NCBI GenBank assembly: GCA_964431735.1
Contig: CAYSLJ010000086.1
Location: 1 to 30,768, forward strand
Source of the DNA: CALARM01 sp964431735
GTDB lineage: Bacteria; Vulcanimicrobiota; SpSt-956; JAKJGF01
Direction: 5' to 3'
DNA: 30,768 bases
The position numbers and the translations under genes were made by a program. Positions 8,058-15,329 of this stretch are shown here, one piece after another. How positions within the stretch are numbered: the first letter of the stretch is position 1; every line of letters begins with the position of its first letter. The notes under the pieces were generated by a model, which searched no databases, was not told where the DNA came from, and saw only the letters and a program-made list of their open reading frames with translations.

Positions 8058-9196
8058 GACGAACCATCTATATCAATCATTTCCACTCCGTCCATATAGA
8101 TTTTTTTCGTCGGCCTTTCCATTGTTCTGAGTTTGGACATAACTCCTACTATTCTTTTAAGCTGCTCCTCTATTGTATCCAGCAGTTTGCCGAGTTCTTC
8201 CCTGCTTACCGTATTCTTTTCAGCCTTTAATATCATCACATTACCCAGGACAGACGTCATGGGATTATTTATTTCATGAGAAATAGATACAATTATCTGT
8301 GATATGGTATTCAGCTTTTCAGCTTCTATAAGTTTTTGCTGTGTATCAATGAGCTGCCGATTTTTCTCTTCCAGATCAATGGTTCTGTCTTTAACCTTAT
8401 GTTCCAGATTTTCATATAATTCTGCAAGTTCTCTTGTCATCTGATTGAAAGCATTTGCCATAAGGTTGAGTTCATCCTGTCCCTCTATGGAAACAGAATA
8501 AGAAAAATCACCTTTTGCTATGGACTTTGCACCTTTATCCAGAGCTTTAAGCGGTTCCGTAATACTCCTGGTTACAAGAAAACTCAGAGAACCTGCCAGA
8601 ATAAGAACTATAAGTGCTACCAGACTTATGGCCCATATGGCTCTGTTTTCCACATTTCTTGTTTCTTCTATATATTTTTTATCTTCTTTTCCTACATCCA
8701 GAGTTATAGCAACTACATTACTATCAATTCTTTCTATAAACGATCGTATCTGATTTTTAACTCTTAATTTTACAGCAAGCCAGTCATCAAGTTGTGCCAG
8801 ATCAATTATTTTCCTTATCTGTTCCGGCAGTAAATCTCTCATACTTATAAAGGAATTTATAATATGCCTGTTCTTATATTTCTCCTCTTCGCTGTAACTC
8901 AAAACATTTATTGCATCCTGAATATGTCTGTCAAATTCATCCAGTTCCATATTACATTGAAGGAGCATATCCATATCCTGCATAGAAGTGCCTCTTTCAA
9001 GAAGACCGGTTATATGTAAAATACTGTTATATAATTTTAGAAGTGACATTTCCTGATTATGTTCATATATAAGAAAAGTTGTCTGTTGTCTTATTGTATC
9101 AATATAAAAAATACCGACAGAGTTTCCAAGTAATCCCAGAAGTAAAATGAAAGAAAAACATATAATAAGACGGGAACCTATATTTATATTTCTCAA
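8054..9196 (-). CDS. Membrane HAMP-HisKA signalling protein lacking an ATPase domain
   Basis: About 380 aa. A TTG at 9196 is preferred because AGGAG lies 8 nt upstream; an in-frame TTG at 9202, overlapping the previous stop (TTGA), has only 2 nt spacing. There is one membrane helix near residues 10-32, a helical extracytoplasmic region of about 150 residues, a second membrane helix around 187-212, then a HAMP domain (TRSITEPLKALDKGAKSI...) and a coiled coil. The dimerisation/phosphoacceptor helix has the H-box SISHEINNPMTSVLG. The protein then stops about 60 residues later, after KIYMDGVEMIDIDGSS, with no N, G1 or G2 boxes. It therefore cannot phosphorylate itself and would need a kinase partner or serve as a phosphoacceptor. 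It is the last gene of a solute-binding lipoprotein, receiver and GAF group. Confidence 0.85.
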   Translation of the reverse strand: MRNINIGSRLIICFSFILLLGLLGNSVGIFYIDTIRQQTTFLIYEHNQEMSLLKLYNSILHITGLLERGTSMQDMDMLLQCNMELDEFDRHIQDAINVLSYSEEEKYKNRHIINSFISMRDLLPEQIRKIIDLAQLDDWLAVKLRVKNQIRSFIERIDSNVVAITLDVGKEDKKYIEETRNVENRAIWAISLVALIVLILAGSLSFLVTRSITEPLKALDKGAKSIAKGDFSYSVSIEGQDELNLMANAFNQMTRELAELYENLEHKVKDRTIDLEEKNRQLIDTQQKLIEAEKLNTISQIIVSISHEINNPMTSVLGNVMILKAEKNTVSREELGKLLDTIEEQLKRIVGVMSKLRTMERPTKKIYMDGVEMIDIDGSS

Positions 9197-9198
9197 AA

Positions 9199-10476
9199 TC
9201 AAAACTCCTGTTCTGAAATTATCTTTTCTATAGATTGTGCCATACGTGAAGTAGCAATATCAGGTTTTACATTTCCTTCCAGTGCATAATGAACTTCCAT
9301 CTGAATAATTCTGGATATTCTATTATACTCAGGTTGAACAGGCCTGGGACGGGCAAGTTTTACAATATCAAACAGGTATGATATGGAAGAATTTACTTTT
9401 ATAATGTTCTCGTCGTAGTAGCAGGATTTCCTTGTAGGATTCTGTCCCAGTTTAATGGCTTTAAAACATTGCTGTTCTTTAGATGTAAGAAATTCTATTA
9501 ATCTGAAAGCTTCTTTCGGGTGTTTGCTCCTGGCACTTATTACAAGATTCCATCCACCCAGAGTAGAAACATTTTTATAACCTTTTTTCCCGGCAGGGAG
9601 AGGAAAAATAGCAAATTTACCTTTAACAGCAGACACATCACTGTTTAACAGTGTATAGGCATAAGGCCAGTTTCGCATAAATACACTGTTACCGCTCTGA
9701 AAATAATTTCTTCCGTCTTCTTCCTGAAAAGCTGTTATACCTTTTGAAGAGATGGTAAGCATATCACAATAGGTTGCCAAACCTTTTACAGCCTGAGGAC
9801 TGTTCAGAATTACTTTATTGTTATCTGAAATTACATCTCCTCCGTAACTCCATACATACTCGAGGTAGTTTGCTACCAGTCCTTCATATTTGTCTGCCTG
9901 AAATACAAAACCTACCATATGGGGATGTTCTTTGATTTCATTTTTAACAATCTCTTTAGATATTATCTTAAGATCATCCCACGTATGGGGAGGTGAAAAG
10001 CCGTATTTATTCAGAAGATCTTTTCTGTAGTAAAGTAAACCTGCATCTGTAAACCACGGGAATGCAACTATATTACCATTCCATGTATTCGCCTTTACTG
10101 TGCTGTCGAGAAAATCACTCATGTCGATTCTGCCTTTTATATAATCATTTAAAGGCAAAATCCATCCGTTTTTTGCAAATTCAGTAGTCCAGACTATGTC
10201 TGTTACATAAACATCTACCCCTGAATTTTCATCTTTCAGCCAGTCTACATATCTCTTATATCTTCCACTATCGGTTTCAGGTGTTTCAAGGAAATCTATC
10301 TTAATATCAGGATTAATCTTTTCAAAAACAGACAGTTGTTGTTCCAGAACAGAAAAATCCGATCCGATAGAACCACTTGCTATACTGATAGTAGTCCTTT
10401 CTTTGTTTTCTGTCTTACAGCCTGTTATTATAAGGAGAGAAATTAATATAAAAAGAAAATATTTCTTCTTAATCAT
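9199..10476 (-). CDS. Extracellular sugar-type solute-binding lipoprotein (family 1)
   Basis: 425 aa from ATG at 10476 (an in-frame TTG lies one codon upstream). The N-terminus is a lipoprotein signal: Lys-rich start, hydrophobic core, lipobox ITGC with the modified Cys at residue 20. The mature protein is a family 1 ABC solute-binding protein, as in maltose and trehalose binders: SVFEKINPDIKIDFLE, the VDVYVTDIVWTTEFAKNGWILPL segment, FPWFTDAGLLYYRKDLLNKYGF, and a C-terminal region with GGWNLVISARSKHPKEAFRLIEFL. No permease or ATPase gene is adjacent. It sits between a receiver-domain gene and a HisKA membrane protein in one transcript. A sensing role, presenting ligand to the membrane protein, is more likely than transport; this is inferred from context. 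Confidence 0.88.
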   Translation of the reverse strand: MIKKKYFLFILISLLIITGCKTENKERTTISIASGSIGSDFSVLEQQLSVFEKINPDIKIDFLETPETDSGRYKRYVDWLKDENSGVDVYVTDIVWTTEFAKNGWILPLNDYIKGRIDMSDFLDSTVKANTWNGNIVAFPWFTDAGLLYYRKDLLNKYGFSPPHTWDDLKIISKEIVKNEIKEHPHMVGFVFQADKYEGLVANYLEYVWSYGGDVISDNNKVILNSPQAVKGLATYCDMLTISSKGITAFQEEDGRNYFQSGNSVFMRNWPYAYTLLNSDVSAVKGKFAIFPLPAGKKGYKNVSTLGGWNLVISARSKHPKEAFRLIEFLTSKEQQCFKAIKLGQNPTRKSCYYDENIIKVNSSISYLFDIVKLARPRPVQPEYNRISRIIQMEVHYALEGNVKPDIATSRMAQSIEKIISEQEF

Positions 10477-10487
10477 CAATAATTACT

Positions 10488-10871
10488 CTATATTTCTATT
10501 TTAAAGACTTCAGAAACAGTTCCTATAATGACATCAGGGTCAAAGGGTTTGGTTATATAATCATTGGCTCCGCATTCCATTCCCGTTTTTTTATCAATTT
10601 CCTGTCCCCTGGCTGTCAGAAGTATTATATAAGTATTCTTTAAATCAGCATCTTTTTTTACTTTACTGCATACATCATAACCGTCCATTTCAGGCATCAT
10701 AATATCAAGAAAAACAAGATCCGGTTTTTCTTTTCTTATAACCTCAATGGCTTTAACTCCGTTTTCTGCAGTAAATATTGTTACATCCTTATCGGTAAAA
10801 TCTTCAAGAGCCTGTTCCATAAGGATTCTCATGTAAGGCTCATCATCTACTATCAATATTTTTTTAGACAT
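10488..10871 (-). CDS. Single-domain response regulator (CheY-like receiver)
   Basis: 127 aa with an excellent AAGGAGG ribosome binding site before ATG at 10871. It is a complete receiver domain and nothing else: acidic pair Asp9-Asp10, phosphoacceptor Asp56 (LVFLDIMMPEMDGYD), Thr86 (LLTARG) and Lys108 (ITKPFD). There is no DNA-binding or enzymatic output domain, so it must act through protein contact or as a phosphate relay. It starts 11 bp after the GAF gene and ends 11 bp before the solute-binding lipoprotein gene, so co-transcription is very likely. Confidence 0.93.
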   Translation of the reverse strand: MSKKILIVDDEPYMRILMEQALEDFTDKDVTIFTAENGVKAIEVIRKEKPDLVFLDIMMPEMDGYDVCSKVKKDADLKNTYIILLTARGQEIDKKTGMECGANDYITKPFDPDVIIGTVSEVFKIEI

Positions 10872-10882
10872 TATATACCTCC

Positions 10883-11647
10883 TTAAACATACAGGGAATT
10901 TGTAGCAGAAATAGCATATACTGCCAGTGTTGCAAGGGTAGTCATAACCTTATAGTCTTCTGATGTATACTCAAAAGGCTCTTCCGTACTGATATTCATA
11001 ACACCTATAGTTTCATTTCTCACCCTCAGAGGTATACAGATTAAAGAACTTATTTTGTTCTTTCCTTTAATAAACCGTGGGTCATTCTGTAAATTATTTA
11101 TTATTTCACCTCTTCCCGTAACCAGTACGGTCCCTGCAATACCTTCACCCGGTTTCAGGGTTACTTTTACATTATAATTCTTACCGATACCGGAAACAAT
11201 TTCCAGAGTTCCTTTATCTTTATTCAATAACATTATAGATGCACTGTCGGCTTTTATAAGCCTTGTTGCTCTTTCCAGAATTAATATCCCTGCTTCTTCA
11301 CTGTTAAGGCTGGTTATGCTCTCTGCTATATCATAAAGAAGACTTACTTCTTTATATTTATCAAGGAGTTCACTGGCAAGAGATCTCTTTTCATAATCCA
11401 TATAGGTCAGATAATTAAGAAGAGAAACAACAGGAAAAGCATTTTCTGTTCCTGTCACCCAACCTATAATATCATTTATACCCTCCACCGGATATTTTTC
11501 AAAACCTTCTCTGCATGTTTCACCCAGTAACAGATTATCTTCTACATCATAAATACCTATACCGGAATTTATAGATTTAATAATAGAATTTAAAATAGAA
11601 GATACTTCTTTTCTGGATATGAATTTTTTAAAATCTATTTCAGGCAA
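10883..11647 (-). CDS. GAF-domain sensor protein
   Basis: About 254 aa from TTG at 11647, which has GAGGTGA 5 nt upstream. A GTG at 11656 in the same frame lies inside that ribosome binding site. Residues about 1-95 form a sensor-like region (SGIGIYDVEDNLLLGE, NDIIGWVTG, NYLTYMDYEKRSLASELLDKYKEVSLLYDIAESI) of a type often found ahead of GAF domains. Residues about 110-250 are a GAF domain with the characteristic PGEGIAGTVLVTGRGEIIN, SLICIPLRVRNETIGVMNI and FTSED-like FEYTSEDYKVMTTLA motifs. No kinase, cyclase or other output domain is present. It is the first gene of the four-gene signalling group and probably binds a small molecule or contacts the membrane protein encoded downstream. Confidence 0.88.
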   Translation of the reverse strand: MPEIDFKKFISRKEVSSILNSIIKSINSGIGIYDVEDNLLLGETCREGFEKYPVEGINDIIGWVTGTENAFPVVSLLNYLTYMDYEKRSLASELLDKYKEVSLLYDIAESITSLNSEEAGILILERATRLIKADSASIMLLNKDKGTLEIVSGIGKNYNVKVTLKPGEGIAGTVLVTGRGEIINNLQNDPRFIKGKNKISSLICIPLRVRNETIGVMNISTEEPFEYTSEDYKVMTTLATLAVYAISATNSLYV

Positions 11648-11672
11648 GAGTCTCACCTCTCTTTATAAATTA

Positions 11673-11712
11673 GGTTCCAGGTTTCAGGTTTTCTAAACCC
11701 AACACCCGGCAC
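11673..11712. repeat. GGTT...AACC hairpin element, copy A
   Basis: The left arm GGTTCCAGGTTTCAGGTTT pairs imperfectly with the right arm AAACCCAACACCCGGCAC around a short loop. Most non-pairing positions become G-U if transcribed in one direction. It lies about 13 bp upstream of the ribosome binding site of the GAF gene. A related copy is at 11793-11849. Confidence 0.65.
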
Positions 11713-11792
11713 AAAAATAAAAAATTCTGTAATCTTAATATACTTTTGCATTTTTTATAATTTCCTTGTTTTTACTGGCTTTATAGTTAAAC

Positions 11793-11849
11793 AGGTTCTG
11801 GGTTACAGGTTATGGGTTTTAAAACTTCTTAATCCAACACCTGGCACCC
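11793..11849. repeat. GGTT...AACC hairpin element, copy B
   Basis: Related to copy A: the left arm contains GGTTCTGGGTTACAGGTT and the right arm AATCCAACACCTGGCACC, with a longer loop. Both copies lie in the 306-bp gap (11648-11953) between the CHASE4-like kinase gene and the GAF gene. I see no open reading frame in that gap. Confidence 0.6.
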
Positions 11850-11953
11850 AATAGCCATACCCCTCATTTGGGACATTTATTTTGACTTCATTCCTGGATT
11901 ATTTTTTATAGTTTCTAAAATCTGCAAAATTATAATAATCTTAAAATACTTCA

Positions 11954-13789
11954 TCAGTCAACGGGAATAGTGAATGAAAAATTACTCCCTTTGCCCGGCT
12001 CACTTTCGACCCATATTCTACCGCCGGACTGTTCGACAATCTTCTTACAGATAGCCAGACCTAGACCGGTACCACCGGGTTTATTCGTAAGTCCATTAAC
12101 AACCTGTTTGAACTCATCGAATATACTGTCATGATGTTCTCTCTCTATACCTATACCTGTATCTATTATACTGAATATTATTTCGCTATTATTTCTTTTT
12201 ACCCTGCATATTATGGAACCTTTATCGGTAAATTTTATTGCATTTGAAATCAGGTTAATTAAAACCTGTATTATAGTATATTTATCCATCATAATCTCAG
12301 GCAGACCTTCCTGAATATCTTTTATAAATTCAATTTCTCTGTCCTGTAACAGAGGAGAAATAGAAGAACTTATATGGTCTATAATGGTATAAACAGAAGA
12401 GGGTTCTTTTTTTAATTCCACATTACCTGATTTCAATCTGGCCATGTCCAGAATATTATTTATAATAGACGTTAATCTCTCTCCTTCCATACTGATTATA
12501 TCCAGGTTGACATTTATCTGTTCTTTTGATTTTTCTAATTGTTCCTCTGTAAGAGCACCGGAAAAAATCTTTTTAAGTTTCTTTTTGATAATTTTTGAAA
12601 ATCCGACAATTGATGTAAGAGGTGTTCTCAATTCATGTGATACTGTCGATATAAAAGAAGATTTCAGTTCATCAAGTTTTCTCAGTTCGCTGTTTGCTTT
12701 CTCAAGCTTTACAGTCCTTTCCTGCAATTCCATCTGAGACTGTTCAAGCGAATCAAGCATCTTATTAACTGTAACAGAAATATTTGCCAGTTCGTCATTA
12801 CCTTCTACAGGAACTCGTAAAGAAAGGTTCTTGCTTTCTCTTATAGACACCACAGTTTCTTCAAGATGGCTCAGACGGAATAAGATTACCTTCTGTAACA
12901 TAATAATCAGACCGATACCGAATAACAGGCCTATAAATGTAATTACAGAAATAAAATAAAACACAGTAATTTTGCCATGTTTATAAATATTTCTTACACT
13001 TTCTACCCTTACAATAAGACAGGGTTTATGATAAATATCTTTAACAATGGTATATCCCATCACCGTATCAGAATTTATAGCTTTTACAAAAATAGACTCA
13101 TCTGAACCGTTAAGAACGTTTAATGCTCCAAGAAAATCACCGGGAAGGTCTGTTTCTTTAACAGAATAGATACTTACCTGAAGTTTTGTTGTATCAGAAA
13201 GAGATTTTATCTCAGAATCATCCAGATAACGGCCCATAATCAGTATTCCACAGGGAGGTCCCGTCTCGTCTGTATGTAAAACAGGTTTTGAAACTATCAG
13301 CATAGGGCATTCATCAAGAAGAAGAATTCCTGCTACACTGCTTTTTAAACTTTTATGAGTAAGTAACATACTGCCAGGAATAATGTGAGATTTCAAAGAC
13401 TTTGAAACAGGTATTTCACACTGTTTGTTCAGATCAAAACATTTGCTGAAAACAATATGATTTGAGCTGTCCATAAAAATCATAAGATTCATTTTTAAAT
13501 TGGCAAAAGTATTATCCATAAGATTGGATTGAATATATTCATTGTTTCCGGATTGTTTCAAAAAATTATATGTATCATCCCAGTAAGCCCAGTCCTTCAG
13601 AGTTATATTTATAGAAGTAATTTTATCGGAAAGACCGTTCGTTGCTCTTTGAACATTCACCTGTATTTCTGTTTCTTCCAGTCTGGAAAAACCTTCCAGA
13701 ATTATCTTTTGCGAGGAAATATATAATAAAAAAATTAATAAAATAAGAGCTAAACATACAACTAATAATGTTTTATTCTTTAAAGACAT
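11954..13789 (-). CDS. Membrane sensor histidine kinase with CHASE4-like sensor domain
   Basis: 611 aa from ATG at 13789, which has GGTGAT just upstream and places the first membrane helix at the N-terminus. The frame continues to a GTG at 13876, but that has no properly spaced ribosome binding site. The order is: membrane helix (about 5-27); extracytoplasmic CHASE4-like sensor with LKDWAYWDDTYNFL and a GILIMGRYL segment; second helix (about 275-300); HAMP; coiled coil; HisKA with H-box FISTVSHELRTPLTSIVGF; and a full ATPase domain (N box LINLISNAIKFT, G1 DTGIGI, G2 GGTGLGLAICKKIVEQSGG). All catalytic boxes are intact. There is no fused receiver. It lies upstream of the GAF, receiver, lipoprotein and HAMP-HisKA genes on the same strand, and could be the kinase that supplies phosphate to the single receiver there (inference). 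Confidence 0.9.
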   Translation of the reverse strand: MSLKNKTLLVVCLALILLIFLLYISSQKIILEGFSRLEETEIQVNVQRATNGLSDKITSINITLKDWAYWDDTYNFLKQSGNNEYIQSNLMDNTFANLKMNLMIFMDSSNHIVFSKCFDLNKQCEIPVSKSLKSHIIPGSMLLTHKSLKSSVAGILLLDECPMLIVSKPVLHTDETGPPCGILIMGRYLDDSEIKSLSDTTKLQVSIYSVKETDLPGDFLGALNVLNGSDESIFVKAINSDTVMGYTIVKDIYHKPCLIVRVESVRNIYKHGKITVFYFISVITFIGLLFGIGLIIMLQKVILFRLSHLEETVVSIRESKNLSLRVPVEGNDELANISVTVNKMLDSLEQSQMELQERTVKLEKANSELRKLDELKSSFISTVSHELRTPLTSIVGFSKIIKKKLKKIFSGALTEEQLEKSKEQINVNLDIISMEGERLTSIINNILDMARLKSGNVELKKEPSSVYTIIDHISSSISPLLQDREIEFIKDIQEGLPEIMMDKYTIIQVLINLISNAIKFTDKGSIICRVKRNNSEIIFSIIDTGIGIEREHHDSIFDEFKQVVNGLTNKPGGTGLGLAICKKIVEQSGGRIWVESEPGKGSNFSFTIPVD

Positions 13790-13923
13790 AAAATCACCGA
13801 AAATCTCTCTCTTCCCATTTATATTAAAAATCAAATTACCTTTCTCAATTTTGCGAAAAAGAGAATTTTGAAACACTCCTCATCAATATAACGAGAGATA
13901 TTTCTCTGGTTTTAATTACTTTC

Positions 13924-13992
13924 CTTTCTTTTATCTTTAAAATTATTTTAGAATAATTAAATAAAGAAAGAACTTCCTTTTGAAGGAAAGTT
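13924..13992. other. Two inverted repeats in a divergent intergenic region
   Basis: CTTTCTTT (13924-13931) is repeated inverted as AAAGAAAG (13963-13970). A second hairpin, AACTTCCTT...AAGGAAAGTT, lies at 13971-13992 and is followed on the plus strand by TTGTTTTC. No gene reads into this region from the left on the plus strand, so an ordinary terminator is not expected. The hairpins may lie in a leader. The rest of 13790-14091 holds the ACGCGT repeat and no supported gene. Confidence 0.4.
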
Positions 13993-14015
13993 TTGTTTTC
14001 TGGCGAAAATTTTAT

Positions 14016-14067
14016 ATCGTGAGTCGTGAAAAGTGAAAATTACACATCACGCATTACGCGTCGCGAT
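14016..14067. repeat. Dispersed ACGCGT repeat family, copy 2
   Basis: A degenerate copy beginning ATCGTGAGTCGTG and ending CACGCATTACGCGTCGCGAT, with arms that are imperfect inverted repeats. It ends about 10 bp before the AAAGGAGGTGA ribosome binding site of the next gene. Confidence 0.65.
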
Positions 14068-14091
14068 TATAAATAAAAGGAGGTGAATTTA

Positions 14092-14553
14092 ATGGAACCC
14101 GGTTATTGTCATTGCTGTGGTAATCATAATCCACCGGAAGAAAAAAAATGTAAAAAATGCGGTGCAGAAATCATAAACCTGGACAGAAGCTCGAATATAG
14201 TTCAGGGATTGAGAAGCGGTGTTATAGCAGGATTAATTATTGCCCTGGTGGCAGGAATTTTATCTGCCGCTGTTGGTTCTCTTTTCAGTAGTTCTGCATT
14301 AGTCGGCGCTGGTTTCTTTATAATTGTATTTATTTACTGGGTAATCGCTGGTATTATTATAGGAGCAATTGCAGGAGCAACCAGTTCACTCTGTTTTTAC
14401 CAGAATGCAGCCGGAATTGGAGCAATAGTAGGTTTTATTATGCTATTTCTTGTTGGCGGAAGCTGGTATATAAATATAGCTCTTGGTAGTGGAGCAGGTT
14501 ATCTGGCTTCTTACATAGAAAGAAAACATTTCAGAAAAATGACATGGCTATGA
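14092..14553 (+). CDS. Zinc-ribbon membrane protein
   Basis: 153 aa from ATG at 14092 behind a near-perfect AAAGGAGGTGA; a GTG at 14083 in frame lies inside that site. Residues 6-23 are a zinc ribbon with Cys6, Cys8, Cys9, Cys20 and Cys23 (CHCCG and CKKCG knuckles). The rest is three or four Gly/Ala/Ile-rich membrane helices (about 42-66, 72-110 with a break, 115-140) with GxxxG-type packing motifs. I recognise no specific family. The zinc ribbon would sit in the cytoplasm by the positive-inside rule. Its stop overlaps the next gene, so the three genes from here to 17397 are probably translated as a unit. Confidence 0.8.
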   Translation: MEPGYCHCCGNHNPPEEKKCKKCGAEIINLDRSSNIVQGLRSGVIAGLIIALVAGILSAAVGSLFSSSALVGAGFFIIVFIYWVIAGIIIGAIAGATSSLCFYQNAAGIGAIVGFIMLFLVGGSWYINIALGSGAGYLASYIERKHFRKMTWL

Positions 14554-15329
14554 GTAATGAAAATAAAGATCAGAAAAAAACTGCCGGTATTTCTTTTATA
14601 CAGGCTTTAAACACTCCTAAAACTTTCTCGTCTTCCACAAACGGTGCATGGAATCTTATGAAAAACAGAATGATGAAAAGTGAAGTGGAAGAAGGGAAAA
14701 GCGATGGGAGTGATGTTTTTGAAGCAGAAGAAAATAAAGAGGTAAAAAGAGACAGCCGTGATAATTTTCAGAGTGCTCCTGTGCTGGTTTCACCTGCTGA
14801 CGGACTGGATAGTTTTCAGGAAAAAAATAAAGAAGAAGAAAAAAATAAAGTCGATAAATGGGAAAAACATTACACACCTCCCGTACTTCCCGGAGAAGAT
14901 ATAGTTGCAGGTAAAGAAGAAATCAATTTTAAGGAACAGGATATATTTTCATCTGTTTCAAATGAAAAAGAAGGATTTTCTCGTGAAACAGATTCTGCCT
15001 TATACATACAGTTCTGCCAGCTTATTCCCGCTCTGGAACAAAAACTCATACCTTTTGAAAAAAGACAGGATTATCTGAAGGAAATAGAAATTTATATAAA
15101 GAAAAAAAAGAAATCATTGAATCGATTATATAACCTGAAAAATCCTGGAGAAGAAAAAATAAAATTTCTTACAGACAGAGCTTTTAATGTATTTTCACAA
15201 TCTCTAAGTGAACTCGGATTTTATCTTCGTGATGATTCTCACATACATCTCACTCTGGCAGGACAGCTTTCTTCGGAAGGGAATAATCTATTCCTTAAAG
15301 CAAGAAAAGAGTTAAGTAAACATGTTTAA
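14544..15329 (+). CDS. Lys/Glu-rich protein of unknown function
   Basis: 261 aa. It starts at ATG 14544, or two codons later at 14550, where the ATG overlaps the previous TGA stop (ATGA), a typical coupling arrangement. No clear ribosome binding site is present, which also favours coupling. Residues 1-150 look disordered and charged, with a Pro-containing YTPPVLPGED patch. Residues about 155-261 are predicted helical (LYIQFCQLIPALEQKLIPFEKRQDYLKEIEIYIKKKKKSLNRLY...) and may form a helical bundle. There is no signal peptide or membrane segment. The family is not recognised. It overlaps the following 691-aa gene by 8 bp. Confidence 0.7.
   Translation: MAMSNENKDQKKTAGISFIQALNTPKTFSSSTNGAWNLMKNRMMKSEVEEGKSDGSDVFEAEENKEVKRDSRDNFQSAPVLVSPADGLDSFQEKNKEEEKNKVDKWEKHYTPPVLPGEDIVAGKEEINFKEQDIFSSVSNEKEGFSRETDSALYIQFCQLIPALEQKLIPFEKRQDYLKEIEIYIKKKKKSLNRLYNLKNPGEEKIKFLTDRAFNVFSQSLSELGFYLRDDSHIHLTLAGQLSSEGNNLFLKARKELSKHV

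Noticed and set aside
13790..13876. N-terminal extension of the CHASE4-like kinase from GTG at 13876
   Set aside because: The AGGA there directly abuts the GTG, leaving no spacing, and the extension is hydrophilic ahead of a normal membrane-anchor start at ATG 13789.
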